Below, in pieces: positions 6,737-15,401 of a DNA stretch of 64,000 bases. The notes beneath the pieces were generated by a model, which saw only the letters and a list, made by a program, of their open reading frames with translations, was not told the origin of the DNA and did no database searches. Location: contig CANRHU010000001.1 in NCBI GenBank assembly GCA_947630485.1, positions 62,001 to 126,000 of the forward strand. The letters run 5' to 3'. The first letter of the stretch is position 1. Each line of letters starts with the position of its first letter. The DNA is from an uncultured Lachnospiraceae bacterium. GTDB taxonomy: Bacteria > Bacillota > Clostridia > Lachnospirales > Lachnospiraceae. The position numbers were made by a program, and so were the translations under genes.

Positions 6737-8554
6737 TTGAAACAGAGACAGACGATGGGCAATGGGCTGGGCCTTGTCCTGCTTATTTTAATTGTGCTTT
6801 TTGTGGCCAATATGTTCAACCGGCGCAGTTATCCGGAGGAGCTGACCCAGCAGGCATATATGCGCCAGGTGGAATCGGGCAATGTGGCGTTTGCTACGAT
6901 TATCCAGAACAAGGAGACGCCGACAGGCCAGCTGGTGCTGACTTTGAAGGACGGCGCGGTCTATCATCTTTATGTGTCGGATGTAGTCGGAGAGGCGGAT
7001 TATCTGATGGAGCACGGCGTGGAATTTACGCGGGAAGATGTGCCTCATGAGAGTTATATTCTGTCTCTGGTTGTGCCGGTGGCCGTATCAGGCATTATCC
7101 TGGTTGTTCTGTTTATGATGATGAACGCCAGGGCGGCCGGGGGCGGCGGCGGGGCGAACGCGAAGATGATGAATTTCGGCAAGAGCCGCGCCAGGCTTTG
7201 CGAGGATGCAGGCAAGTTCAGCTTTAAGAATGTAGCCGGTCTGCGGGAGGAAAAAGAGGATCTGGAGGAGCTTGTCGATTTCCTGAAGGAGCCGCAGAAA
7301 TATACCTCTGTGGGCGCCAGAATTCCCAAAGGCATTCTCCTCGTGGGACCGCCCGGAACCGGCAAGACACTGCTCGCCAAGGCCGTCGCGGGTGAATCCG
7401 GCGTTCCGTTTTTTAGCATTTCGGGCTCGGATTTCGTGGAGATGTTCGTGGGCGTTGGCGCGTCCCGTGTCCGCGACCTGTTTGAGGACGCAAAGAAGAA
7501 TGCGCCCTGCATCGTGTTTATCGACGAGATTGACGCCGTGGCCCGTCAGAGAGGTACTGGCTTGGGCGGCGGACATGACGAGAGGGAGCAGACCCTGAAC
7601 CAGCTGCTGGTAGAGATGGATGGTTTCGGGATCAACGAGGGTATTATTGTGCTGGCGGCGACTAACCGGGTAGATATTCTGGATCCCGCGATCCTGCGGC
7701 CCGGCCGGTTTGACCGGAAGATTGTGGTGGGCCGCCCGGATGTGCGGGGGCGCGAGGAGATCCTGAAGGTTCATGCCCATGATAAGCCATTGAGCGACGA
7801 TGTGGATCTGGAGAGAGTGGCCAGGACCACGGCCGGTTTTACCGGCGCGGATCTGGAGAGCCTTTTGAATGAGGCGGCGATCCTGACGGCGAAGGAGAAC
7901 CGGAAATTTATCACGCAGAACGATATTGACAAGTCCTTCATAAAGGTGGGTATCGGCGCAGAAAAGCGCAGCCGCGTGATCTCGGAGAAGGAGAAGCGGA
8001 TTACCGCCTATCATGAGACCGGTCATGCGATCCTCTTCCATCTGCTTCCTGACGTAGGGCCGGTGCATACGATTTCCATCATCCCCACAGGTCAGGGCGC
8101 GGCAGGCTATACCATGCCGCTGCCGGAGAAGGATGAGATGTTCAATACGAAGGGCAAGATGCTGCAGGATATCATGGTATCCCTGGGCGGACGCATTGCC
8201 GAGGAATTGGTCTTTGACGACATCACCACCGGAGCGTCCCAGGACATCAAGCAGGCGACGTCCATTGCCCGCGCCATGGTGATTCGTTACGGAATGTCCG
8301 AAAAGGTTGGCACGATCAATTATGAGACCGACAGCGAGGAGGTCTTCATCGGCCGCGAGCTGGCCCATGCCAAGAGCTACGGCGAGCAGGTAACTTCCGT
8401 CATCGACAGCGAGGTGAAACGTATCATCGATGAGTGCTACGCAAAGGCGAAGGGGATCATCGAGGAACATATGGATGTGCTTCACCGGTGTACGGAGCTG
8501 CTGATGGAGAAGGAGAAGATCGGCCAGGAGGAATTCGAGGCGCTGTTTGTGTGA
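6737..8554 (+). CDS. ftsH: ATP-dependent zinc metalloprotease FtsH
   Basis: 605 residues with a TTG start placed 9 bases after AAGGAGG (6721-6727). FtsH degrades unneeded membrane and cytoplasmic proteins. Order: TM1 (~10-26), extracytoplasmic domain, TM2 (~107-129), glycine-rich linker, AAA+ domain with Walker A GPPGTGKT (204-211), Walker B FIDEID (261-266) and the second region of homology (RPGRFDRK), then the zinc protease site HETGH (426-430). All catalytic features are intact. Length is normal. Confidence 0.97.
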   Translation: MKQRQTMGNGLGLVLLILIVLFVANMFNRRSYPEELTQQAYMRQVESGNVAFATIIQNKETPTGQLVLTLKDGAVYHLYVSDVVGEADYLMEHGVEFTREDVPHESYILSLVVPVAVSGIILVVLFMMMNARAAGGGGGANAKMMNFGKSRARLCEDAGKFSFKNVAGLREEKEDLEELVDFLKEPQKYTSVGARIPKGILLVGPPGTGKTLLAKAVAGESGVPFFSISGSDFVEMFVGVGASRVRDLFEDAKKNAPCIVFIDEIDAVARQRGTGLGGGHDEREQTLNQLLVEMDGFGINEGIIVLAATNRVDILDPAILRPGRFDRKIVVGRPDVRGREEILKVHAHDKPLSDDVDLERVARTTAGFTGADLESLLNEAAILTAKENRKFITQNDIDKSFIKVGIGAEKRSRVISEKEKRITAYHETGHAILFHLLPDVGPVHTISIIPTGQGAAGYTMPLPEKDEMFNTKGKMLQDIMVSLGGRIAEELVFDDITTGASQDIKQATSIARAMVIRYGMSEKVGTINYETDSEEVFIGRELAHAKSYGEQVTSVIDSEVKRIIDECYAKAKGIIEEHMDVLHRCTELLMEKEKIGQEEFEALFV

Positions 8555-8712
8555 TCCTATACAAATTGCACAAAAAACAATGGTCCGATTTGTGAACTTT
8601 GTGAATCGTAGCCCTTTTCAAAATGGAGCGCTTATGATAATATAAGGAACGTACCCCCCAATACATTATTTAGTTTTTTGCTACATCCCATAAGAAACGA
8701 AATACCTTCTCC

Positions 8713-8744
8713 TGAAAGAGCCGGTTACCCCACCGGCTCTTTCA
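8713..8744 (+). terminator. Hairpin after ftsH
   Basis: TGAAAGAGCCGG (8713-8724) pairs perfectly with CCGGCTCTTTCA (8733-8744), loop of 8. The T tract afterwards is poor, so terminator strength is uncertain. It abuts the dispersed palindromic repeat at 8746. Confidence 0.6.
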
Positions 8745-8745
8745 C

Positions 8746-8789
8746 TTATGTCAGTATGCAACCGGAGCGCCAGTGACGCTCCGGTCGTA
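8746..8789 (+). repeat. Dispersed palindromic repeat, copy 1
   Basis: 44 bp: a constant block TTATGTCAGTATGCA (8746-8760), a perfect 9-bp stem ACCGGAGCG / CGCTCCGGT (8761-8769, 8777-8785) with loop CCAGTGA, then CGTA. A second copy of identical length occurs at 58597-58640. Both lie directly behind a terminator-like hairpin. I do not recognise a named family. The rest of the ftsH-GH13 gap (8554-8898) holds the hairpin, this repeat and a possible promoter. Confidence 0.75.
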
Positions 8790-8807
8790 CTTATCGAAAA
8801 TATCCTC

Positions 8808-8836
8808 TTGCCTATTTTGTCGGAATCATATAGAAT
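8808..8836 (+). promoter_or_regulatory. Possible promoter of the GH13 gene
   Basis: TTGCCT at 8808-8813 and TAGAAT at 8831-8836 with a 17-bp spacer. It is the best sigma-A-like match upstream of the GH13 start; moderate quality only. Confidence 0.4.
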
Positions 8837-8897
8837 GGAGGGTAACGGTACAGACGGCGGCGCAGCGGCGTCTGCGATTGGACAGGAGATTGACAAC

Positions 8898-10961
8898 ATG
8901 AATAAAGAAGCCCTGTTTACGGATGAGACACAGGACTTTCGGACACCGGCGGAGGCCGACGCGGGGCAGCAGGTGACGTTCCGTTTTCGGACGGCCCGCA
9001 ATGATGTGAATGAGGTCTATTTTGCAGAGCAGGATGAGGAACCGAAGCGTATGTGGCGCGGCGGCTCCGATGCACTATTCGATTATTTTGAATATCATAT
9101 GATCGTTCCGGATTATCCGGTGAATTACCACTTTCTGGTTGTAAAGGATGATATCGTCTGCTGCTATAACCGGCTGGGCGCCGATCAGGATAAGCGCAGG
9201 CAGTTCGATTTCTGTCTGACGCCGGGCTTCTTTACGCCCGAGTGGGCCAAGGGAGCGGTGATGTATCAGATTTTTGTGGACCGTTTCTGTCGCGGAGATG
9301 TGACAAATGATGTGGTTGACGACGAGTATATTTATGTAGGCGCTCCCGTTCGTCATGTCAACGACTGGTATTCCTATCCGTCCAGTGTGGATATAGGCCG
9401 TTTTTACGGCGGCGATCTGCAGGGCGTGCGGGATAAACTGGACTATATCAGGGGATTGGGCGTGGACGCCATTTATTTTAATCCTCTTTTCGTCTCGCCG
9501 TCCAACCACAAGTATGATACGCAGGACTACGATCACATCGATCCCCACTATGGAAAGATCGTGAAGGACGGCGGAGAGCCGGTGGCAAGCCGTGCCCGCG
9601 GGAATCGGGACGCCTCCAAGTACCGCATCCGCACCGCGCTGCCGGAAAATCTGGCGGCCAGCGACCGGTTTTTTGCCGATTTCGTGGAGGAGGCCCATGC
9701 GAAGGGACTGCGGATCATCATCGACGGCGTTTTCAATCATTGCGGCTCCTTTAATAAATGGCTTGACCGGGAGAATATCTACAGCGTTTTCGGGCAGTAT
9801 GCGGCCGGGGCTTACAAGGCCGCGGACAGTCCGTACCGCACGTTTTTCAAATTCAGCCGGGAGGACGGCTGGCCGGACAACGCTTCCTACGAAGGCTGGT
9901 GGGACTATGATACGCTGCCGAAACTGAATTACGAGGATTCGCCGAAGCTGTGCGAATATATCTTTCAGATTGCCCGCAAATGGGTTTCGCCGCCTTATAA
10001 TGTGGACGGCTGGAGGCTGGATGTGGCCGCGGATCTGGGGCACAGCAGTGAATTTAACCATAAGTTCTGGCGGGAATTCCGCAAAGCCGTGAAGGATGCC
10101 AATCCGCAGGCGCTGATTTTGGCGGAGCATTATGGTGATCCGACGCCGTGGCTGGAGGGCGATCAGTGGGATACGATCATGAATTATGACGCCTTCATGG
10201 AGCCGCTGACCTGGTTTCTGACCGGTATGGAGAAGCACAGCGACGAGTACAACCCGAACCTGTACGGCGACGGGGAGGCGTTTTTCCGTTCCATGAACTA
10301 TTATATGAGCCGTATGCAGATGCCGTCGATTCTGACGTCTATGAATGAGCTGTCGAATCACGATCATTCCCGGTTCATGACCCGGACGAACCGGACGCCC
10401 GGGCGGCTCGCGACCAGCGGCCCCGAGGCGGCGGAAAAGGGCGTCCATAAGGGAATTTTCCGCGAGGCTGTGGTCGTTCAAATGACGTGGCCGGGCGCCC
10501 CGACCATCTACTACGGCGACGAGACGGGGCTTTGCGGCTGGACGGATCCGGATGATCGGAGAACGTATCCCTGGGGACGCGAAGACCAGGAGATGATTGA
10601 GTTCCACCGCTATATGATCGGTCTGCATCGGATGAACGGCTCTCTGCGCCACGGCTCTTTAAAGCAGCTGGCGGCCGGCCGGCAGCTGATCGCATACGGC
10701 CGCTTCAGCGCGGGCAACCGCTGCGTGGTGGCGGTGAACAACAGCGCTTCTTCCCAGACCGTGAGTATTCCGGTCTGGCAGATTGGCATTGAGGACAGAG
10801 ACCGGCTGACCCGGGTGATCAAGACCGATACAGGCGGCTACAATGTGGGCGCGCTGGACTACCCGGTGGAGAACGGCTTTGTGGAATTGGAGCTGGACGG
10901 CAACAGCGCCGTCCTGATGGTATCCAACAAGAGCGGTTACAATGTGGAGAAAACCCCTTGA
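8898..10961 (+). CDS. GH13 alpha-glucan hydrolase (neopullulanase/cyclomaltodextrinase-like)
   Basis: 687 residues, no signal peptide, so probably cytoplasmic breakdown of imported maltodextrins or glycogen. An N-terminal beta-domain (~1-105) precedes the GH13 barrel starting at VMYQIFVDRF. Catalytic residues are recognisable: nucleophile D375 in DGWRLDVA, acid/base E410 in LILAEHYG, transition-state D489 in LSNHDHSR; DGVFNH (276-281) is region I. A C-terminal beta-domain follows. The start at 8898 is preferred because AGGAG (8884-8888) lies 9 bases upstream and the protein then begins at the family domain; in-frame earlier starts run through the dispersed repeat. Exact substrate cannot be told. 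Confidence 0.88.
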   Translation: MNKEALFTDETQDFRTPAEADAGQQVTFRFRTARNDVNEVYFAEQDEEPKRMWRGGSDALFDYFEYHMIVPDYPVNYHFLVVKDDIVCCYNRLGADQDKRRQFDFCLTPGFFTPEWAKGAVMYQIFVDRFCRGDVTNDVVDDEYIYVGAPVRHVNDWYSYPSSVDIGRFYGGDLQGVRDKLDYIRGLGVDAIYFNPLFVSPSNHKYDTQDYDHIDPHYGKIVKDGGEPVASRARGNRDASKYRIRTALPENLAASDRFFADFVEEAHAKGLRIIIDGVFNHCGSFNKWLDRENIYSVFGQYAAGAYKAADSPYRTFFKFSREDGWPDNASYEGWWDYDTLPKLNYEDSPKLCEYIFQIARKWVSPPYNVDGWRLDVAADLGHSSEFNHKFWREFRKAVKDANPQALILAEHYGDPTPWLEGDQWDTIMNYDAFMEPLTWFLTGMEKHSDEYNPNLYGDGEAFFRSMNYYMSRMQMPSILTSMNELSNHDHSRFMTRTNRTPGRLATSGPEAAEKGVHKGIFREAVVVQMTWPGAPTIYYGDETGLCGWTDPDDRRTYPWGREDQEMIEFHRYMIGLHRMNGSLRHGSLKQLAAGRQLIAYGRFSAGNRCVVAVNNSASSQTVSIPVWQIGIEDRDRLTRVIKTDTGGYNVGALDYPVENGFVELELDGNSAVLMVSNKSGYNVEKTP

Positions 10962-10987
10962 TTTTTTCCTGCGGCTGTGATAAACTT

Positions 10988-11049
10988 GTTTTCGCTGGAA
11001 AAGCGGAGTTTTTCGTTGGAAGCGCGGAGTTTTTCGCTGGAAACGCGGA
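10988..11049 (+). repeat. Three tandem ~21-bp repeats
   Basis: Units at 10988-11007, 11008-11028 and 11029-11049 follow the pattern GTTTTTCGCTGGAAACGCGGA with a few substitutions; the first is one base shorter. They lie between the GH13 stop and tRNA-Tyr. No T-tract terminator is apparent here. Confidence 0.75.
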
Positions 11050-11126
11050 TCGCCAGATACGGCAGACGCGTGAAAGGGCCCCCGGAAGCGGGCTCCCGAT
11101 GAAAGGCACGCGGAGGCAGCGGCTAT

Positions 11127-11208
11127 GGATGGGTTCCCGAGTGGCCAAAGGGGGCAGACTGTAAATCTGTTAGCAGTGCTTTCGGTGGTTCGAATCCACC
11201 TCCATCCA
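11127..11208 (+). tRNA. tRNA-Tyr (GTA)
   Basis: 82 nt class II tRNA. Acceptor GGATGGG pairs with TCCATCC; D-arm TTCCCGAGTGGCC; anticodon stem-loop CAGACTGTAAATCTG gives GTA; variable arm; T-arm GGTGGTTCGAATCCACC. Discriminator A at 11208; the CCA end is not encoded (ATT follows). Confidence 0.95.
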
Positions 11209-11219
11209 TTTGAAAATGT

Positions 11220-11303
11220 GCGGGTATGGTGGAATAGGCAGACACAAGAGACTTAAAATCTCTCGGGGGCGACCCCGTGCCGGTTCAAGTCCGGCTACCC
11301 GCA
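11220..11303 (+). tRNA. tRNA-Leu (TAA)
   Basis: 84 nt class II tRNA, 11 bp after tRNA-Tyr. Acceptor GCGGGTA pairs with TACCCGC; anticodon loop ACTTAAAAT gives TAA; long variable arm TCGGGGGCGACCCCG; T-arm GCCGGTTCAAGTCCGGC. Discriminator A at 11303, no encoded CCA. A strong terminator follows. Confidence 0.95.
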
Positions 11304-11306
11304 TTG

Positions 11307-11367
11307 AAAAGAGGACATCCCTCCGGTCATTTCGGATGACTTTTGAGGACGTCCTCTTTTTCTTTTT
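11307..11367 (+). terminator. Terminator of the tRNA-Tyr/Leu unit
   Basis: AAAGAGGACATC (from 11308) pairs with GACGTCCTCTTT (to 11359) around an inner structured loop; a TTTTTCTTTTT run follows. The opposite-strand DUF4317 gene ends 46 bp further. Confidence 0.8.
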
Positions 11368-11412
11368 CCATGCGCCGCACAAAAATATGCACCGCACAAA
11401 TTGAAAAATGCC

Positions 11413-12540
11413 TTATTTGCAGTGGATACTGACCCCGTTGACCTCTACTTTATCGCTGACAGCGATCACGATGCACTGCCGTCCGTCGATGACGCGTGTT
11501 TCCACCATGCCGGCAGCTTCCGGCTTCACGCGGATGACCACGTCCGGGGTTTCAATCTGAAATGTCCTGGAGCTGGCCACATTGGCCGCCAGGAAGGAGG
11601 TCTTCTCCCCGGCCCGTTCATCGTAGTGGTAATCAAATTCTTCCAGCAAATCATCGGAGACGCCGCTTTCCTCGAAGATCCGGCGCACTTCCTGTTTTCC
11701 CAACTCCAAAGGCTCCGGCTCGTCCTTATATTCCTCCAGCTTCTCGTTCAGCGTTTCATGGATATTGCGGACCACGCTGTAATCGCATTCCTCGCCTAGG
11801 GTGTCCGCGATCAGCAGCTGGAAGGTCTCTTTCTGGGCTTTGGCCGGAAGCGGGATTTGCTCGCAGCCGAAGGTTTCACGGATAAAGCCCTCCTGCAGCT
11901 GGGCCGCGTCCTTGGTGTAGTAGAGCAGGCTATGGATGTCGGTAAAACGGTCGTTAAACGCCGGGAACAGAAATCCCTTGGCCGGCATATCCACGACCCA
12001 ATCCTGAATCCGGTTCTCGATACAGTTCTTTTCCGTGTTGTAACCGAGGCCGGGCTTCGAGAGTTTCACGGGGCAGATGGCGCCGAGTATGTACTCGTAG
12101 ACGTTCTCCGAGGCGTCGTACATCTGTGTGCCGTCGCTGGCTTTGCCCGGCACGTCATATGCCGCATGGATCAGGATAATGTAATAATTTTCTCCGTAAT
12201 TGAAATTCTCAATGACGCGGCTGTAGAACTGCTCGGTCAGCTCGTCGTCCTTCAGCCGGCTGTTCCGCAGCTTCAGCAGGAACTCCTGCCTGCCTCCTTC
12301 CCGCTCTTCTTCCAGAGGGAAATCCAGATTGATCAGATTCTTTCCCACGGTGCCGGACAGGGTCTTCTTGAAAATAGCCAGGTATTTGTAAGCGTCCTCC
12401 TCCGGCAGGGAGAGGAACGCCTCTTTGAGCGTCGTTTTGATGTTTTTCTCCGCATCCACGTAGCAGCCGCAGATGCGTGTGATGGTGCAGCGTTCAGGGG
12501 TATATTGGCGGCGGATTTCCGCGATTTCTTTTTTATTCAT
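11413..12540 (-). CDS. DUF4317 family protein, function unknown
   Basis: 375 residues, beginning MNKKEIAEIRRQY. I recognise the whole as DUF4317, a family seen mostly in Lachnospiraceae and relatives and without a known function. No signal peptide or membrane helix; soluble and acidic. It is transcribed leftwards toward the tRNA-Leu terminator. The neighbouring tRNA-Gly is on the same strand upstream of it (12642-12713). No pathway link can be drawn from the context. Confidence 0.8.
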   Translation of the reverse strand: MNKKEIAEIRRQYTPERCTITRICGCYVDAEKNIKTTLKEAFLSLPEEDAYKYLAIFKKTLSGTVGKNLINLDFPLEEEREGGRQEFLLKLRNSRLKDDELTEQFYSRVIENFNYGENYYIILIHAAYDVPGKASDGTQMYDASENVYEYILGAICPVKLSKPGLGYNTEKNCIENRIQDWVVDMPAKGFLFPAFNDRFTDIHSLLYYTKDAAQLQEGFIRETFGCEQIPLPAKAQKETFQLLIADTLGEECDYSVVRNIHETLNEKLEEYKDEPEPLELGKQEVRRIFEESGVSDDLLEEFDYHYDERAGEKTSFLAANVASSRTFQIETPDVVIRVKPEAAGMVETRVIDGRQCIVIAVSDKVEVNGVSIHCK

Positions 12541-12641
12541 AGATGACTGCCTCTTTCCTTCTGTCTGTGTATCCCGGAAAATATATTATAAAACGGGTTC
12601 CCGAATTCCGGAAACCCGCGTATTTCCAAGGAAAATAAAAG

Positions 12642-12713
12642 AGCGCGAGACGGGATTCGAACCCGCGGCCCCCACCTTGGCAAGGTGGTGCTCCACCCCT
12701 GAGCCACTCGCGC
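12642..12713 (-). tRNA. tRNA-Gly (GCC)
   Basis: 72 nt on the minus strand. Acceptor GCGCGAG pairs with CTCGCGC; anticodon loop TTGCCAA gives GCC; T-arm CGGGTTCGAATCCCG. CCA is not encoded. It lies in the 381-bp gap between the DUF4317 start and the SARP gene, which otherwise holds AT-rich sequence and the SARP promoter. Confidence 0.95.
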
Positions 12714-12848
12714 TTAACTGTTATGATATCGCTCCCTTTCAGCGACGAGAGTTATTCTATCATATCTTTTTAGGAAAATCAAGTACTAATGTCCAAGTTT
12801 TTTAAATTTGTAAATTATTAGTGAATTTTTGTACTGGGGGGTATCCGC

Positions 12849-12877
12849 TTGACATTTTATGCGCTGATAGGTACAAT
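12849..12877 (+). promoter_or_regulatory. Consensus promoter of the SARP-like gene
   Basis: TTGACA at 12849-12854 and TACAAT at 12872-12877 with a 17-bp spacer, 44 bp upstream of the start codon. A near-consensus sigma-A promoter, so the regulator itself may be constitutive or controlled by other means. Confidence 0.8.
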
Positions 12878-12921
12878 AATAATGAATTTAGATATACGTG
12901 ACACATGCAGGAGATCAGAAG

Positions 12922-14229
12922 ATGAACGGTCAGAATGCGGAACGCAGCGGCTCATTCCAGGAACAGGGTTTGGCCGGTCAGTTCGCCGGCGCCACGGACA
13001 GCGCCGCGGCTCTTACATACCAGGGGCTGCGGGTAAGTATGCTGTCCGCTTTTAAGATGGAATTTTACGGCCGGAGCATAAATATGATCCGAGGCAATAG
13101 CAGTAAGTTGATTCAGCTGTTTGCGATGCTTCTGCTTGGCGGATCCAAGGGCGTCACGAAGCGGGAGCTGATTGACAATATCTACGGAAGCGGTCAGGAA
13201 TGGCGCTCCGATACCAATAAAAGCATTAATAACCTCTTATGGCGTCTGCGTAAGCAGTGGGACGCCTGGGGGATGAACGGAGCGACCATTATCTTTGATG
13301 GAGGAAGCTGCCGTTTTGAGGCAGACTTTCCGGTATGGGTGGATGCCATAGCATTTCAGCAGAAGGCCCAAGAGGCGCTGGCTTACCGCGGCGACGATGC
13401 GGCGGTGCGGATTGCCCTGCTGGAAGAGGCAGTCGGTATGTATAGCGGAAGCTTTCTGAATGAATTCTGTACCGAGTTGTGGGTGATCTACAGAGAGCGG
13501 GAGTTAAAGCAGTTCTATACCCGCATGGTTCGTATGCTGGGGGCCGAATATGAGCGGATCGGCGATTTGCCGAAGGCCTGCGGACTTTACCGCGCCGCCG
13601 CGGTTTTATTCCCATTTGATTCCTGGCAGCTCGCTGAAATCGACTGTCTGCTCGCCATGAGCGACTATAATGGAGCTTATGAGCTTTATCAGAATACGGA
13701 ACGTCTTTACGATGAAGAAATGGGTATCCGGCCCGGCCAGGAGTACGTAAAGCGCCTGGAAGTTATCGAAGAGCATATGCATCGCGACGTCCGACGCCTG
13801 TCGGATATCGCGGCCTCGCTGCGCGGGGGAGCGCCGGAAGGCGCGTTTTACTGCAGCTATTCTGTGTTTTTCAATTTCTGCCAGATACTGGCCCGGCTGG
13901 CGGAACGCAGCGGCCAATCCATGTTCCTGCTGCTGTGTACCTGGAACGGGGGGACGCGGGGAGGAAGAACCGCGATGGAAGAGAATGCCTTGGAAGAGGA
14001 GCAGATGGCTATTCTCAAGGACGTGGTCGGCCGTGTCTTCCGCAGGGGCGACATTTATACCAAATACAGCCGATGCCAATATCTGATCATTCTGACCGGA
14101 ACCGGCCGTGAGAACGGGGCGAAGGCCTTTGAGCGTCTTTACGATGCATGGAAGAGTCAGGAGGGAACGATGGGAACCCTGAGCTACAGCATGGAGTCCC
14201 TGGTGGGTTTCCAAAGTACAGATGAATAG
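12922..14229 (+). CDS. SARP/BTAD-type transcriptional activator with extra C-terminal domain
   Basis: 435 residues from ATG 12922 (AGGAG at 12910-12914). Order: a divergent ~35-residue head; a winged-helix DNA-binding domain (~45-125; SKLIQLFAMLLL and KSINNLLWRLRKQW are SARP-like); a bacterial transcriptional activator (BTAD) helical domain (~130-270; YSGSFLNEF, ERIGDLPKACGLYRAAA); and a C-terminal ~140 residues in which RRGDIYTKYSRCQYLIIL resembles a degenerate GGDEF core. SARPs bind direct repeats just upstream of a -10 box and recruit RNA polymerase. Such repeats begin 112 bp downstream (14342) and recur at 27959, so it is the natural candidate activator of both units. Target assignment is inference. 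Confidence 0.8.
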   Translation: MNGQNAERSGSFQEQGLAGQFAGATDSAAALTYQGLRVSMLSAFKMEFYGRSINMIRGNSSKLIQLFAMLLLGGSKGVTKRELIDNIYGSGQEWRSDTNKSINNLLWRLRKQWDAWGMNGATIIFDGGSCRFEADFPVWVDAIAFQQKAQEALAYRGDDAAVRIALLEEAVGMYSGSFLNEFCTELWVIYRERELKQFYTRMVRMLGAEYERIGDLPKACGLYRAAAVLFPFDSWQLAEIDCLLAMSDYNGAYELYQNTERLYDEEMGIRPGQEYVKRLEVIEEHMHRDVRRLSDIAASLRGGAPEGAFYCSYSVFFNFCQILARLAERSGQSMFLLLCTWNGGTRGGRTAMEENALEEEQMAILKDVVGRVFRRGDIYTKYSRCQYLIILTGTGRENGAKAFERLYDAWKSQEGTMGTLSYSMESLVGFQSTDE

Positions 14230-14247
14230 ATGGATGAGATACTTTGC

Positions 14248-14284
14248 AGACTGCCGCGTGAAAAAGGCGCGGCAGTCTTTTTGT
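14248..14284 (+). terminator. Terminator of the SARP-like gene
   Basis: AGACTGCCGCG (14248-14258) pairs with CGCGGCAGTCT (14268-14278), loop of 9, followed by a T run. Strong intrinsic terminator that isolates the regulator from the cluster downstream. Confidence 0.85.
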
Positions 14285-14332
14285 ATGCTTTTGACCGAAA
14301 GTATTTTTCAATTTCCTTTAAAAAGTTTCTTC

Positions 14333-14404
14333 TTGACCGGCTGGTGAGATAGGTAGTGAGATAAAGCGGCTGATATAATGTGCTATAATCCGGTATTAGG
14401 TGGA
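14333..14404 (+). promoter_or_regulatory. Direct-repeat promoter block, copy 1 (ten-gene cluster)
   Basis: Direct repeats TGGTGAGATA (14342-14351) and TAGTGAGATA (14354-14363) are offset by 12 bp; the second ends 10 bp before TATAAT (14374-14379); another TATAAT lies at 14384-14389. No usable -35 exists 17 bp upstream of either. TTGACCGGC at 14333 and CGGTATTAGGTGG at 14391-14403 are also shared with copy 2 at 27950-28022. The layout fits an activator-dependent, SARP-type promoter. The following leader to 14642 (about 240 nt) holds a hairpin at 14533-14568 and no convincing gene. Confidence 0.75.
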
Positions 14405-14532
14405 TATTCAGGATGGGGACGGCAGAACGCTGCGACAGGTCAAGTGAAGCGTAGGAACAACATCGGGAGAAGAGAACTGTTGAGCGCTGAATGTTTGATG
14501 TGAGGGATGAAATCTTGAATGTGAAGAAAGGG

Positions 14533-14568
14533 GCTGTCTTGGGTTTTAAAGAAAAGTCTCAAGACAGC
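14533..14568 (+). other. Leader hairpin before the VTC gene
   Basis: GCTGTCTTG (14533-14541) pairs perfectly with CAAGACAGC (14560-14568), extended by GG/CT. The bases after it (GCTCTTCATTTTG) are only moderately T-rich, so it may be a weak terminator or a structural element in the long leader. Confidence 0.5.
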
Positions 14569-14641
14569 GCTCTTCATTTTGTCAGAGAAGGCGCCGGTTC
14601 GAAGAGCAGGAAAACGCTGCACCGCGGGGAGGTGAGGGTGC

Positions 14642-15337
14642 TTGAACGAGGTTTTGCGCCAGGAGAAAAAGTATCTGGTCATGGTGGCTGACGGAAAGAG
14701 GATCTGTCACCGCCTCGCTTCTGTGATGATTTCGGATCCGCATAACGGCGCAGCCGGCTATCGGGTGCGGTCTTTGTATTTTGATACGCTGGGGGATAAG
14801 GACTTTGAGGATAAAGTGGATGGTCTGGAGCTGCGCCGGAAAATACGTTTGCGCTGTTACAACCCGGACGATGATTTTGCCATGTTGGAAATGAAGCAGA
14901 AGGAAGGACCTTACCAGAAGAAACGTTCGCTGCGCGTGGAACGCTCGGATGCGATCCGGCTGACGAAAGGGGATTACAGCCCGCTGCTGCGTTATGCGGA
15001 ACCTTTTGCGAAGGAATGTTATGGGCTAATGAACTGGCAGTGTTACCGGCCGAAGGCAGTGGTGGAGTACAAACGACGCGCGTTCATCGCAAAGGAGAAT
15101 CGTATTCGGATCACGCTGGACAGCGAAATCATCGCGACAGAGGCCTGCTATGATATTTTTTCGCATCAGCTGCTGCAGTACCCGGTTCTGGATCCCTACA
15201 ACGCAGTGCTGGAAGTGAAGTACAACGGATTTTTGCTCAGTTATATCAAAGCGCTGATCAGTGAGGCGGACCGTTCCGAGTTTTCTGTCAGTAAGTATTG
15301 TCTGGCGAGGAGCGAGGGGCTGCATTATCAGGCGTGA
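14642..15337 (+). CDS. Polyphosphate polymerase (VTC/CYTH-like) domain protein
   Basis: 231 residues, TTG start after GGGGAGGTGAGGG. The CYTH-like tunnel fold of the VTC4 catalytic domain is recognisable: RQEKKYLV (6-13), YRVRSLYFDT, KIRLRCY, MLEMKQKEG, PKAVVEYKRRAF and VLEVKYNG supply the alternating basic and acidic residues that line the tunnel. Such proteins make polyphosphate from nucleotide triphosphate in yeast; in bacteria they commonly neighbour DUF4956 and CotH genes, as here, and their product is generally untested. First gene of the cluster behind the direct-repeat promoter. Confidence 0.85.
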   Translation: MNEVLRQEKKYLVMVADGKRICHRLASVMISDPHNGAAGYRVRSLYFDTLGDKDFEDKVDGLELRRKIRLRCYNPDDDFAMLEMKQKEGPYQKKRSLRVERSDAIRLTKGDYSPLLRYAEPFAKECYGLMNWQCYRPKAVVEYKRRAFIAKENRIRITLDSEIIATEACYDIFSHQLLQYPVLDPYNAVLEVKYNGFLLSYIKALISEADRSEFSVSKYCLARSEGLHYQA

Positions 15338-15401
15338 GATCCGGGCTTTCTGCCGCCCGATGGAAATGAGAAACTGATTGATCAGATGTGAAGGAGAAGA
15401 A

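Noticed and set aside
7088..8485. 465-codon frame opposite ftsH, and similar long antisense frames opposite the GH13 gene, the GT2 gene, atpD and glnN
   Set aside because: All lie fully antisense to clearly recognised genes with biased codon use; their products show no family resemblance.
14333..14389. Reading the TTGACC/TATAAT pairs as a normal sigma-A promoter
   Set aside because: The spacers would be 35 or 45 bp; the direct-repeat, activator-dependent interpretation fits better.
14491..14691. 66-codon frame in the leader of the VTC gene
   Set aside because: Spans a hairpin, overlaps the VTC start and has no domain-like features; treated as untranslated leader.
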